Below, piece by piece: positions 35,125-43,858 of a stretch of 64,000 nucleotides of DNA. Within the stretch, counting starts at the first letter, position 1; every line of letters begins with the position of its first letter. The notes under the pieces were generated by a model. The model was given only the letters and a program-made list of their open reading frames with translations. It had not been told where the DNA came from and did not search any database. The stretch covers positions 124,001 to 188,000 of the forward strand of contig CAVPBZ010000002.1 in the NCBI GenBank assembly GCA_963702235.1, given 5' to 3'. Position numbers and translations under genes: made by a program. The DNA is from PALSA-505 sp963702235. Its GTDB lineage: Bacteria > Actinomycetota > Actinomycetes > Streptosporangiales > Streptosporangiaceae.

Positions 35125-36029
35125 CCGATCACCCGCCCGACCATGGCCCGTTCCAGGAGCTGGCCGCCGGGTACGCGCTGGACGCCCTCGAACCCGCCGA
35201 TGAGCAGCGATACCTCGACCATGCCCGGCACTGCCCGGCGTGCGCCCGGGCGCTGGCAGACTTCCGCGAGGTGGCCGCGGCGCTCGCCGACACGGCCCCG
35301 CCGGCCGAGCCCAGCCCCCGGCTGGGCGACCGCATCCTCGCCGCCGCGCTCGCCGACCTGGACCGTGGCCGCCGGACCGCCGACCTGGACTCCGGTGACC
35401 GGACCGCCGACCCAGAGCCCGGTCACCGCGCCGCCCTGCCCGCGGACTTCGCGAGCGCGGCAGACGCCGCGGACAGGCCAGGGGACACCGCCGCCAGCGC
35501 GGGAGACGCCGCCGCCAGCGCGGGAGACCCGCTGCCCCCCGGGGTGGTGCCGCTCCGGCCCCGGGCCCGGCGGTGGCAGCGGCCGGCCAGCATCGCTGCG
35601 GCCGCCGCGCTCATCGCCGGCGGGGGCATCTGGGCCGGGCTGGCGGGGACCGCCGCGAACCCGCCCCAGCCGCCCGTCGCGAGCTGCGCCCATCTCGCCG
35701 GATGCACGGAGATCCCGCTGACCGCCGCCGGCAGCCACGTGGTGGCTGCTCAGCTGATCGTCAACAAGCAGACCGCGTGGATGCTCCCGGGCGTCATGAA
35801 GGCCAACGACACCGCCGACCAGACTTACGTGCTGTGGCAGATCACCCGCTCGCACCGCCCGCTTGCCGTCGGCTCCTTCGACGTCCGGGCCGGCGCACAC
35901 GGGCCGATCAGGATCGGCCCGCTGGCCGCACCCCTGCCCGGCACGCTGGCCTTCGGGGTCAGCCTCGAGCACGGCCGCACCATCCCCACCGCGCCTTCGA
36001 GCATTGCCGCGCTTGGTCAGGTCTCCTGA
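35118..36029 (+). CDS. rskA: Anti-sigma factor, RskA family, with zinc-binding-type motif
   Basis: A 303-residue membrane regulator. The cytoplasmic N-terminus has the anti-sigma zinc motif H35-x3-C39-x2-C42 (in LDHARHCPACARAL). A low-complexity Asp/Ala/Gly linker follows, then one helix near residues 152-176 and an extracytoplasmic RskA C-terminal domain (DQTYVLWQITRS, FGVSLEHG then IPTAPSS). It should sequester SigK until a redox or envelope signal and proteolysis release it. The GTG at 35118 is preceded by GGGAGGGA; the next codon at 35121 is also GTG. It overlaps sigK, as expected for a coupled pair. Confidence 0.85.
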   Translation: MVTDHPPDHGPFQELAAGYALDALEPADEQRYLDHARHCPACARALADFREVAAALADTAPPAEPSPRLGDRILAAALADLDRGRRTADLDSGDRTADPEPGHRAALPADFASAADAADRPGDTAASAGDAAASAGDPLPPGVVPLRPRARRWQRPASIAAAAALIAGGGIWAGLAGTAANPPQPPVASCAHLAGCTEIPLTAAGSHVVAAQLIVNKQTAWMLPGVMKANDTADQTYVLWQITRSHRPLAVGSFDVRAGAHGPIRIGPLAAPLPGTLAFGVSLEHGRTIPTAPSSIAALGQVS

Positions 36030-36048
36030 CCAAAAACCGCATCGCACC

Positions 36049-36075
36049 TGAACCGGACCGGCTCGGGCAGCGAAC
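36049..36075 (+). promoter_or_regulatory. Candidate SigK-type ECF promoter P2 (lipoprotein)
   Basis: TGAACCG and GCGAAC are spaced by 14 bases, and the second box ends 44 bases before the lipoprotein ATG. It lies just after the rskA stop, matching P1 and P3 in boxes and spacing. Confidence 0.6.
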
Positions 36076-36118
36076 ACTCTCCGGAACGAAAAATTCACTC
36101 ACCGAGAGAGAGATAGCG

Positions 36119-37369
36119 ATGCGCGGTTCCCTTCTCGTCCGAGCAGGCATAGGAGCTGCGGCCCTAGCGGTTGCCGCGACTGCCTGCGCCAGCGGCGGCA
36201 GCACGCCTGCTGCCAGCACCAGCACGTCACCGTCACACATGTCATCGTCAAGCCCGGCGATGACCAACCCGACCAGCACGGCCGCGGCCCAGCTGTACGC
36301 GGGCCTCGACGAGCTGCTGACCGAGCACGTCGATCTGACCGCCAACGTGGTGCAGACCGCGATCACCAAGGGGCCGGCCTCGGCCAGCACGAAGACGGCG
36401 CTGGCCGCCCTCGACCAGAACACCCAGGGCCTCGGCACCGCGATCGGCAGCGTGTACGGATCGGCGGCCCAGCAGCAGTTCCTCAAGCTGTGGCGCGCCC
36501 ACATCGGCTTCTTCGTCAACTACACGCTCGGTGTCGCGGAGCACAAGACCGCGATGGTGAAGACCGCGAAGAAGGACCTGGCCGGCTACATCAGCCAGTT
36601 CAGCGCGTTCATCGCCGGCGCCACCAAGCTCCCGGCCGCGGCGGTCGCCGCCGACCTGCAGGGGCACGTCACCACGCTGGAGACGGCGATCAACGCGATC
36701 GTCGCCAAGAGCCCGAGCGCGGGCAAGGACATCGAGATGGCCGCGATGCACATGGGCGGCACCGCCGAGGTGCTGGCCAAGGGCATCGCCTCGTCAAAGG
36801 AGATCTCAGGGAACGTGACCTCGGGGGCGTCCGCGCTGCGCGCGGCGCTGACCGGGCTGCTCATCCAGCACGTCGCGGCCACCGGCTTCGTCGTGCAGAC
36901 CGCGGTCGCCGCGGGCGGCAACCTCAAGGCTCCGGAGGTGCAGGGCGCTATCGGCGCGCTGGCCGGCAACACCAACGCGCTCGGCGCGGCGATCGGCAGC
37001 GTCTACGGTCCCGCGGCTCAGAAGGGCTTCCTCAAGCTGTGGAACGCGCACATCGGCTTCTTCGTCAACTACACCCTCGGCACCGCCACCCACAACGGCG
37101 CCATGGTGAAGACCGCGAAGAAGGACCTGGCCGGCTACATCAGCCAGTTCTCCGCGTTCGTGGCCGGCGCGACCAAGCTGCCGGCCCCGGCGGTCGCCGC
37201 CGACCTGCAGGGACACGTGTCCACGCTGGAGACCGTCATCAACGACATGGTCTCGGGCAGCACGTCCGAGGGCTCCGACCTGCTGATGGCGGAGAGCCAC
37301 ATGGCCGGCACCGGTGCCGTCCTCGCCCAGGGCATCGTCTCCTCGATGCCGTCGAAGTTCACCTCCTGA
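36119..37369 (+). CDS. Lipoprotein with two 183-residue repeats carrying conserved histidines
   Basis: The 416-residue protein has a signal with lipobox ending at Cys23 (VAATAC), a Ser/Thr-rich tether and two tandem homologous domains offset by exactly 183 residues (549 bases). Both contain AHIGFFVNYTLG and AMVKTAKKDLAGYISQFSAF. Five histidines sit at matching places in each copy (LLxxHV, AHIGFF, AxHxxAM, LQGHV, MxxxHM), suggesting metal or haem binding in a helical bundle. I do not recognise the family. The ATG at 36119 follows promoter P2, and a strong hairpin ends the unit. DNA identity between the halves is high, which suggests recent duplication or conversion. Confidence 0.8.
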   Translation: MRGSLLVRAGIGAAALAVAATACASGGSTPAASTSTSPSHMSSSSPAMTNPTSTAAAQLYAGLDELLTEHVDLTANVVQTAITKGPASASTKTALAALDQNTQGLGTAIGSVYGSAAQQQFLKLWRAHIGFFVNYTLGVAEHKTAMVKTAKKDLAGYISQFSAFIAGATKLPAAAVAADLQGHVTTLETAINAIVAKSPSAGKDIEMAAMHMGGTAEVLAKGIASSKEISGNVTSGASALRAALTGLLIQHVAATGFVVQTAVAAGGNLKAPEVQGAIGALAGNTNALGAAIGSVYGPAAQKGFLKLWNAHIGFFVNYTLGTATHNGAMVKTAKKDLAGYISQFSAFVAGATKLPAPAVAADLQGHVSTLETVINDMVSGSTSEGSDLLMAESHMAGTGAVLAQGIVSSMPSKFTS

Positions 37370-37376
37370 ATCACCC

Positions 37377-37426
37377 GGAACCGCCCGGCCCGGGATGGCA
37401 CCGCCATTCCGGGGCCGGGCGGTTCC
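37377..37426 (+). terminator. Long stem-loop terminator after the lipoprotein gene
   Basis: GGAACCGCCCGGCCC pairs perfectly with GGGCCGGGCGGTTCC, and an inner GGGATGG/CCATTCC pairing with one mismatch extends it. It starts seven bases after the stop codon. There is no strong U tract, which is normal in high-GC actinomycetes. Confidence 0.8.
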
Positions 37427-37455
37427 ACGTCTGCAGGACCCGGCAGGATGCTGTG

Positions 37456-38112
37456 ATGACCATGCAGCCAGGCCCGCGGCTCAGCGTGCGCCCTGCTACG
37501 GGCGCGACCCGGGCGGTCGTGCTGGTGCTGCACGGCGGGCAGTCGGACAGCCTGGTACCGACCTCGGCGGGCCAGCTCGCCGCGCTGCGGATGCGGCCGT
37601 TCGCCCGCGGGCTGCACCGGGCGGGACGCCGACGAGGGCTGGCCGTCTGGACCGTGCACTACAGGTACCGCGGCTGGAACGGCGCGCAGGCGAGCCCGGT
37701 GGCCGACGTCGGCTGGGCGCTGGCCGAGGTGCGCCGCCGCCACGGTGCCGTGCCCGTGGTCCTGCTCGGGCACTCCATGGGCGGCCGCGCCGCGCTGCGC
37801 GCGGCCGGCGACCCGTCGGTACGAGCCGTGCTCGCGCTCGCGCCCTGGCTGCCCGACGGCGAGCCGGTCGCGCAGCTGGCCGGCCGACGGGTGCTGATCG
37901 CCCACGGCACCCGGGACAGGGTCACCTCGCCCCGGGCGTCCCGCGCCTACGCCGAGCGCGCCGCCGCGATCACGCCCGGGATCCGCTGGCGGCCGGTCCC
38001 CGGTGACACGCACGCGATGCTGGCGCGTTTTCGCACCTGGCAGCGGCTGGCGATCCGGTTCACCCTGAGCTGCCTTGACCTGCCGGCCAGGCGCGAATCC
38101 GGAGGAAAGTGA
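37456..38112 (+). CDS. Alpha/beta hydrolase (dienelactone hydrolase-like)
   Basis: A 218-residue cytoplasmic hydrolase: oxyanion strand VLVLHGGQSDS, nucleophile elbow GHSMGG, acid in HGTRDRVTSP and catalytic His in GDTHAMLARF. No signal peptide is present. Its substrate is unknown; esters or acyl conjugates are likely. It follows the lipoprotein terminator and ends inside candidate promoter P3. GTG 37453 is an alternative start. Confidence 0.82.
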   Translation: MTMQPGPRLSVRPATGATRAVVLVLHGGQSDSLVPTSAGQLAALRMRPFARGLHRAGRRRGLAVWTVHYRYRGWNGAQASPVADVGWALAEVRRRHGAVPVVLLGHSMGGRAALRAAGDPSVRAVLALAPWLPDGEPVAQLAGRRVLIAHGTRDRVTSPRASRAYAERAAAITPGIRWRPVPGDTHAMLARFRTWQRLAIRFTLSCLDLPARRESGGK

Positions 38113-38137
38113 ACCGTTAGCGGGTCGGGTTGCGAAT
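38110..38137 (+). promoter_or_regulatory. Candidate SigK-type ECF promoter P3 (secreted protein and lipid operon)
   Basis: TGAACCG and GCGAAT are spaced by 15 bases, with the second box 55 bases before the GTG at 38192. The first box includes the TGA of the hydrolase gene. Transcripts from here could continue into the operon starting at 39030. Confidence 0.55.
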
Positions 38138-38191
38138 CCCTGCCACTGAGCGCGCCAGAGGGCGCGCCTGAAATCCCCTGGGAGGGACCTA

Positions 38192-38872
38192 GTGGCCGAA
38201 AAGATACGAGGCCGCATGACCGCGACACGGCGGGCCGGGATTGCGCTCTTCGGAGTGCTCGGGGTGGGGCTCGCCGTGGCATCGGGCACGGCGTTCGCGT
38301 CGTCGGGCTCGTCGTCGGCGAGCACGCACATGGCCGGCATGTCGTCAGCTCCTACAAGCATGGTCGGAACGACCAAGGGCTGGTACAAGGGCGAGACGGT
38401 GACGTTGCGGTACACGCGCAACTTCTTCTGCCAGGCCCCGCCGGCCAGCGGAGCCAGCACGAAGTGCGAAGCGGGATCCGACTACACCCAGACCCCAGCG
38501 ACCACCTTCGACCCGCTGTACGTCGTGGTGCCGCTGGGCTTCACCCCGCCGGAATCTACCCTGCAGTGCCCGACCGCCGGCCACTGCATCGACCATCCCA
38601 GCACCATCGACCTGTCCGCGATCCTCGGCAGCGGCACCGCCAATGCGCTGCTGCCGCCGCACAGCCATGTGGTCGCGACGGCCAACAGCGGCAAGCCTGA
38701 GTGGTGGAACGTGGACGTGGTCGGCGTCAAGTCGCTCACCGCGTGGAACAAGATCGTGAATGGGAAGAGCGACGCGCAGCTGGAGTGGCTGCAGAAGAAC
38801 GACAGCAGCGTGGTGACGGGGAACATCCCCACCAACCTGTTCCTCTTCTTCGCCGTCAAGTCGGCCGGCTAG
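38192..38872 (+). CDS. Secreted protein of unknown function with four cysteines
   Basis: The 226-residue product has a signal peptide (RRAGIALFGVLGVGLAVASG, cleavage near AFA-SSG), a short Ser/Met/His-rich stretch and a mature domain with four Cys (FFCQAPP, KCEAGS, LQCPTAGHC) and an HSHVV motif. WWNVDVVGVKSL and NLFLFFAVKS are hydrophobic strands. I do not recognise a named family. The GTG at 38192 follows GGGAGGGA. Position under P3 and before the lipid operon suggests a role in the same envelope response. Confidence 0.72.
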   Translation: MAEKIRGRMTATRRAGIALFGVLGVGLAVASGTAFASSGSSSASTHMAGMSSAPTSMVGTTKGWYKGETVTLRYTRNFFCQAPPASGASTKCEAGSDYTQTPATTFDPLYVVVPLGFTPPESTLQCPTAGHCIDHPSTIDLSAILGSGTANALLPPHSHVVATANSGKPEWWNVDVVGVKSLTAWNKIVNGKSDAQLEWLQKNDSSVVTGNIPTNLFLFFAVKSAG

Positions 38873-39029
38873 CCGCCGCCGGCAGCCCGCTCGTAACCCC
38901 CGCAGCAGCGTAGCGAGGCCGGCCGGTTCTGGCCGCGACCGAGAGGAAGCGGCCAGGCCGGCGGCCGCGCCCGCCTGCGCTCCGTCAGCGTTCGGCTTTA
39001 ACGGGCTTTACCAACCCCAGGGACTCACC

Positions 39030-40526
39030 ATGACCAGCATGACCACCCGGGCGGCCGCCAGGCCGCGTCCGGCACCGCAACTCAACTGGCGCATGATCGC
39101 CGGGCTGACCGGGGCCGCGGCCGGGGCGACCGTCGTAGCAGGCGCGTTCCTGCCCTGGGTGGAGATCTTCGCCGGGCTCATCGCGATTCCCGGCGTGCAC
39201 GGCGGCAACGGGCGCATCCTGGCCGCCGCCGGGATCCTCATCGCGGCCGCCGGGCTCGGCCACGTCATCCGGGGCGGCAGCTGGTCGCGCTGGCTGACCG
39301 GCATCGCCGGGTTCGCCGCGCTCGGGTTCTCCGGCTACCTGCTCATCCAGCTGGCCGCCACGACGCGGGCGCTGGGCGGCGATTCGATGGTGCTGGCCCG
39401 CGGCGGTCCCGGCCTCTGGGTCACCGCGGCCGGGGCGCTGGTCGCGTTCGGGACCCTGTTCCTGCCAGCCGCACCCGCCGCCGCGCCGGCGGCGAACCGG
39501 CCGGCCAGGTTGCCGGCGCTGCGCGCGCGCGCCGAGTCGATACGGCTGAGCGTCCTGGCCCGGACCGCTGACCTGGGATCCGGCGGCGCCCGGCGCCGGC
39601 TGCAGATCGCGCTCGGGCTGGTGTGGCTGCTCGACGCCGCCCTGCAGTTCCAGCCCTACATGTTCGGCAAGCCGTTCGTCAGCGGAGTGCTCGAGCCTGC
39701 GGCCATGGGCAATCCGGCCGTGATCGCCAGCCCGGCCATGTGGGCCAGCCGCCTGATCAGCCACGACGTAGCGGCATGGAACACCGCGTTCGCGCTTGTC
39801 CAGCTGGCCATCGCCGCCGGCCTGCTGTGGCGGCCTGCCGTCAGGGCCGCGCTGGTGGCGTCCGTCGCCTGGACGCTGTCCCTCTGGTGGCTCGGCGAGG
39901 GGCTGGGCGGGGTACTGACCGGAATGGCCAGCCCGGTCACCGGGGCACCCGGCGCGGTCATCCTCTACGCGCTGATCGCCGTCCTGGTCTGGCCCGGGCG
40001 CACCGGGCCGGCCGTACCCGGCCACGGGTGCGTCGCCGCCGCGGGCCTGCTCGGCCGCCGCTGGAGCAAGGCGGCCTGGCTGCTGCTGTGGGGCAGCCTG
40101 GCCTACCTGATCCTGCAGCCGGCCGTCCGGGCGCCCGGCAGCCTGCACGACGCCCTGACCGCCGGCGCGGCAGGCGAGCCCGGCTGGCTGGCCGCTCTGG
40201 ACCGCGGCGCCGCCGCGGCGGCCGGCTCGCACGGCCTGGTCATCTCCATCGCGCTCGCGGTGGTCTTCATCGTCGTCGCGGCCGGGATATTCTTCCCGGC
40301 GACCACCCGTCCGGCCCTGATCCTGGCCGGCCTGGCCGGGCTGGCCTGCTGGGTGGTCGGCCAGGACTTCGGCGGCGTGCTCACCGGCCGGGCGACCGAC
40401 CCCAATTCCGGGCTGCTGCTCATCCTGCTCGCGGCCGCCTACTGGCCGCTGCGGCCGCAGGCATCGCCGCCCGGCCCGCAGCCGGCCCCGCTGGCGGCCG
40501 GCCGCCAGCGGGCGGGCGCCTGGTGA
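39030..40526 (+). CDS. Polytopic membrane protein, first gene of the lipid operon
   Basis: A 498-residue protein with about ten hydrophobic segments in two halves joined by a cytoplasmic linker near residues 155-188. Its second half includes LLDAALQFQPYMFG and LWWLGEGLGGVLTG. I do not recognise a family with a known function. The stop codon overlaps the GTG of the FAD oxidoreductase (GTGA), so it is translationally coupled to the lipid genes. The ATG at 39030 is chosen from the weak CAGGGA upstream. A DoxX- or cytochrome-linked role would be speculative. Confidence 0.75.
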   Translation: MTSMTTRAAARPRPAPQLNWRMIAGLTGAAAGATVVAGAFLPWVEIFAGLIAIPGVHGGNGRILAAAGILIAAAGLGHVIRGGSWSRWLTGIAGFAALGFSGYLLIQLAATTRALGGDSMVLARGGPGLWVTAAGALVAFGTLFLPAAPAAAPAANRPARLPALRARAESIRLSVLARTADLGSGGARRRLQIALGLVWLLDAALQFQPYMFGKPFVSGVLEPAAMGNPAVIASPAMWASRLISHDVAAWNTAFALVQLAIAAGLLWRPAVRAALVASVAWTLSLWWLGEGLGGVLTGMASPVTGAPGAVILYALIAVLVWPGRTGPAVPGHGCVAAAGLLGRRWSKAAWLLLWGSLAYLILQPAVRAPGSLHDALTAGAAGEPGWLAALDRGAAAAAGSHGLVISIALAVVFIVVAAGIFFPATTRPALILAGLAGLACWVVGQDFGGVLTGRATDPNSGLLLILLAAAYWPLRPQASPPGPQPAPLAAGRQRAGAW

Positions 40527-41836
40527 CCCGGCGGATCGCGGTGGTCGGCAGCGGGGTGGCCGGCCTGTCTGCCGCCTACCTGCTGAGCCGCGGCAACGAG
40601 GTGACGCTGCTCGAGGCCGACAGCCGGCTGGGCGGGCACGCCGACACTCGCGCGATCGTCGCCGCTGACGGCAGCGAGCTGGCCGTCGACACCGGCTTCA
40701 TCGTGCACAACGAGCGCACGTATCCGCTGCTGACCCGGTTGTTCACCGAGCTCGGCGTGCAGACCCAGGACTGTGAGATGAGCATGTCGGTGCGCTGCCG
40801 CGGCTGCGGCCTGCAGTACGCGGGGCACCGGGGACCCGGCGGCCTGCTCGCCGGGCTCCGCCGGGGGCAGGGCCGCTACCTGCGGATGCTGACGGAGGTT
40901 CAGGGGTTCCACCGCGCCGCGCGGCGGCTGCTGGCGTTCGGCGCAGCCGTCCCGGACGGCGGCCCGGATGCCCGCACCGGGGCGGGGCATCCCGACGACG
41001 CGGCCGCCGAGCCGACGCTGGGCGACTTCCTGCGGGACGGCGGGTACTCGGCGTACTTCACCGCCCACTTCGCCGCGCCGTTCGTGGCCTCGGTCTGGTC
41101 ATGCCCGCCGGAGACCGCGCTGCGCTACCCGGCCAGGTACCTGTTCACGTTCCTGGCCAACCACGGCCTGCTGTCGGTGACCGGCTCGCCGCCGTGGCGG
41201 ACGGTCACCGGCGGCTCCCGGGTCTACGTGCAGCGGATCGCCGCGCGCGTCCAGGAGGTGCGGACCTCGACGCCAGTGCACGGCGTGCGCCGCTTCCCCG
41301 GCGGGGTGGAGATCCGCGACCGGACCGACCAGCTGCGCACCTTCGACGCCGTCGTCATCGCCACGCATCCCGATCAGGCGCTGCGGTTGCTCGCCGACCC
41401 GACCCCGGCCGAGAAGGAAGTACTCGGCGCTTTCCGGTACACCAGCAACCCCACCGTCTTGCACGACGACGCCGGGCTGCTGCCGGCCAGCCGCCGGGTG
41501 CGGTCGTCGTGGAACTACGAGCTGCCCTCCTGCTACGCGAAACCAGGCCAGGCGCGGGTCAGCTACGACATCAACCGGCTCCAGCGGCTGCCCGCCGGGC
41601 CGGAGCACATCGTGACGCTCAACCCGGGCCGCCGGGTCGTACCGGAGCGCGTGCTGGCCCGGATGGACTACGCGCATCCCGTCTACACGACCGAGTCGGT
41701 CGCCGCGCAGCGGCGGCTGCCCGCGCTCAGCGACGCGGTCACCGCCTACGCCGGGGCCTACCACGGGTGGGGCTTCCACGAGGACGGCTGCCGCTCGGGT
41801 GTGGCCGCGGCCCGGGCACTGGGGAGTACCTGGTGA
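40523..41836 (+). CDS. FAD-dependent oxidoreductase (amine-oxidase-like, Rv0449c type)
   Basis: The 437-residue flavoprotein starts with the dinucleotide-binding motif RIAVVGSGVAGLSAAYLLSR, the second FAD contact EADSRLGGHADT and GFIVHNERTYPLL. The family lies next to DUF1365 and CFA synthase genes in many bacteria, including M. tuberculosis Rv0449c. It probably reduces or desaturates a methylated fatty-acyl chain, as 10-methyl and furan fatty acid pathways need an FAD enzyme; that is inference. It overlaps both neighbours by four bases. Confidence 0.87.
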   Translation: MTRRIAVVGSGVAGLSAAYLLSRGNEVTLLEADSRLGGHADTRAIVAADGSELAVDTGFIVHNERTYPLLTRLFTELGVQTQDCEMSMSVRCRGCGLQYAGHRGPGGLLAGLRRGQGRYLRMLTEVQGFHRAARRLLAFGAAVPDGGPDARTGAGHPDDAAAEPTLGDFLRDGGYSAYFTAHFAAPFVASVWSCPPETALRYPARYLFTFLANHGLLSVTGSPPWRTVTGGSRVYVQRIAARVQEVRTSTPVHGVRRFPGGVEIRDRTDQLRTFDAVVIATHPDQALRLLADPTPAEKEVLGAFRYTSNPTVLHDDAGLLPASRRVRSSWNYELPSCYAKPGQARVSYDINRLQRLPAGPEHIVTLNPGRRVVPERVLARMDYAHPVYTTESVAAQRRLPALSDAVTAYAGAYHGWGFHEDGCRSGVAAARALGSTW

Positions 41837-42567
41837 CCACGGCAGGGACCCCGGCCATCTACGAGTGCCGCATCACCCACGCGCGGACCGCGCCGCTGCG
41901 CAACGTCTTCAGCTACCGCAGCTACCAGTGGCTCGTCGACCCCGATGACCTGCCCCGGTTCAGCCGCTCGCTGCGGCTGCTCGCGGACTTCCGCGCCGCC
42001 GATCACTTCGCCGACCCGCGCCGGACGATCAGGGAGAACCTGGACCGGTTCCTCGCCGGGCGCGGCATCGACCTGCACGGCGGCAGGGTGCTGATGCTCA
42101 CCCACGCCCGGGTGCTCGGCTACGTGTTCAACCCGCTGACCGTGTACTGGTGCCACAGTGCTGCCGGCCCGCTGGAATGCGTGGTCGCCGAGGTGCACAA
42201 CACCTACCGGCAGCGGCACGCCTACCTGCTGACGACCGACGAGCGCGGCCGGGCGCAGACGGCGAAGGAATTCGCCGTCTCGCCGTTCTGCCCGGTGGAC
42301 GGCAGCTACCAGATGAGCCTGCCGGAACCGGGCCGCGAGCTCGCGCTCTCGATCGTGCTGCACCGGCCCGGCCAGCCGCCCTTCGCCGCCGGCCTGCGCG
42401 GCCGCCGGGTCCCGGCCGGGACGCGGGGGCTGCTCGCCGCCGCCATCAGGCACCCCTGGTCCACCGCCCTCGTATCGGGCCGGATCAGGTGGCAGGGGAT
42501 CAAGCTTTACGCCCGCGGCCTCCGCCCCGTGCCCAGGCCAGACCACCCAGCACAGGAAGTCACATGA
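41833..42567 (+). CDS. DUF1365 domain-containing protein
   Basis: A 244-residue protein with the DUF1365 pattern: YECRITHARTAPLRNVFSYR, LLTHARVLGYVFNPLTVYWC (here MLTHARVLGYVFNP) and EVHNTYRQRHAYLL, then KEFAVSPFCPVDG. Biochemical function is not established. It is almost always found with the FAD oxidoreductase and CFA synthase, so it should act in the same lipid modification. The GTG start overlaps the upstream stop; 16 bases separate it from the next gene. Confidence 0.88.
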   Translation: MTTAGTPAIYECRITHARTAPLRNVFSYRSYQWLVDPDDLPRFSRSLRLLADFRAADHFADPRRTIRENLDRFLAGRGIDLHGGRVLMLTHARVLGYVFNPLTVYWCHSAAGPLECVVAEVHNTYRQRHAYLLTTDERGRAQTAKEFAVSPFCPVDGSYQMSLPEPGRELALSIVLHRPGQPPFAAGLRGRRVPAGTRGLLAAAIRHPWSTALVSGRIRWQGIKLYARGLRPVPRPDHPAQEVT

Positions 42568-42583
42568 CTCAGGAGACACCGCG

Positions 42584-43858
42584 ATGAGGCAGCTGGCCAT
42601 CCGTCGCGAAGATCGCGTCGCCGCAGACCCGGCCAGGTGGCCGGGGGTAGTGCACGTCCCGCGCTCGCCCGCCCGCGCGGCGATCGCCCGGGCAGTGTTC
42701 GCCCGGGCGATCGCGCGGCTGCCGGTACGGGTCCGGCTGCCCGGCGGCCGGATGGCCGGCGGCGGCGGCCCGGGCACGCCGGAAATGATCCTTTACCGCC
42801 CGGCGGACTTCTACGCCAGGCTCGGCGGCAGCGGCCTGATCGGGTTCGGCGAGTCCTACCTGGCCGGCGACTGGGACAGCGGCGACCTCACCGGGCTGCT
42901 CACCGTCTTCGCCAGCCAGGTGGCCACCCTCGTGCCACCGGGCCTGCAGCGCCTGCGGCGGCTGTCCGTCCGGCGGCAGCCGCAGGCTGAAGACTCCTCG
43001 GTGGACGGCGCCAGACGCAACATCCCGCGCCACTATGACCTGTCCAACGAGCTGTTCGCGCTGTTCCTGGACGAGACCATGACCTACTCGGCCGCGCTGT
43101 TCGAGACCGGCGACACGGGCGCACCGGTGGCGCGGCGCAGCCTGCTCGCGGCGGCGCAGCAGCGCAAGATCGACCGGCTGCTCGACCTGGCCCGGGTAGG
43201 GCCGTCCAGCCGGGTACTGGAGCTAGGAACGGGCTGGGGCGAGCTCGCCATCCGCGCGGCGGCCCGCGGCGCCACCGTCCGCACGGTCACGCTCTCCCAG
43301 GAGCAGCAGGCCATGGCCGCGCGCCGGGTCGCGGCCGCCGGGCTGGCCGACCGGGTCAGCGTCGAGCTGCGGGACTACCGCCAGGTGGACGGTCAGTACG
43401 ACGCGATCCTGTCGGTGGAGATGATCGAGGCCGTCGGCGAGCGCTACTGGCAGGCCTACTTCGAGGCGCTTGACCGCCTGCTGGCGCCCGGCGGCAGGAT
43501 CGGGCTGCAGTCGATCACCATGCCGCACGAGCGGATGATGGCGACCCGGCACACCTACACCTGGATACTCAAGTACATCTTCCCCGGCGGGATCATCCCG
43601 TCGGTGACGTCGATCGAGGACAACGTGGCCCGGTTTACCGGGCTGCGCGTGGCCGAACGGCACGACTTCGGTGCGCACTACGCCCAGACGCTGCGGCTGT
43701 GGCGCGAGCGGTTCTGCGCCCGGCTGTCCGACGTCATCGAGCTCGGATTCGACGAGGTGTTCTGCCGGATGTGGCTGCTGTACCTGTGTTACTCGGAGGC
43801 CGGATTCCGGTCGTCCTACCTGGATGTCTGCCACTTCCTCCTGGTGCGGGACGCATGA
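42584..43858 (+). CDS. Cyclopropane-fatty-acyl-phospholipid synthase family methyltransferase (copy 1)
   Basis: A 424-residue SAM-dependent enzyme that should add a methyl(ene) group across a phospholipid acyl double bond. It has the N-terminal lipid domain (GESYLAGDWDSGDL), RHYDLSNELFALFLD, SAM motif VLELGTGWGELAI, SVEMIEAVGERYW and the conserved KYIFPGGIIPS loop of classical CFA synthases. Homologue of the UfaA1 (Rv0447c) position in M. tuberculosis. The Met at 42584 is taken; its stop overlaps copy 2 (ATGA). Confidence 0.9.
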   Translation: MRQLAIRREDRVAADPARWPGVVHVPRSPARAAIARAVFARAIARLPVRVRLPGGRMAGGGGPGTPEMILYRPADFYARLGGSGLIGFGESYLAGDWDSGDLTGLLTVFASQVATLVPPGLQRLRRLSVRRQPQAEDSSVDGARRNIPRHYDLSNELFALFLDETMTYSAALFETGDTGAPVARRSLLAAAQQRKIDRLLDLARVGPSSRVLELGTGWGELAIRAAARGATVRTVTLSQEQQAMAARRVAAAGLADRVSVELRDYRQVDGQYDAILSVEMIEAVGERYWQAYFEALDRLLAPGGRIGLQSITMPHERMMATRHTYTWILKYIFPGGIIPSVTSIEDNVARFTGLRVAERHDFGAHYAQTLRLWRERFCARLSDVIELGFDEVFCRMWLLYLCYSEAGFRSSYLDVCHFLLVRDA

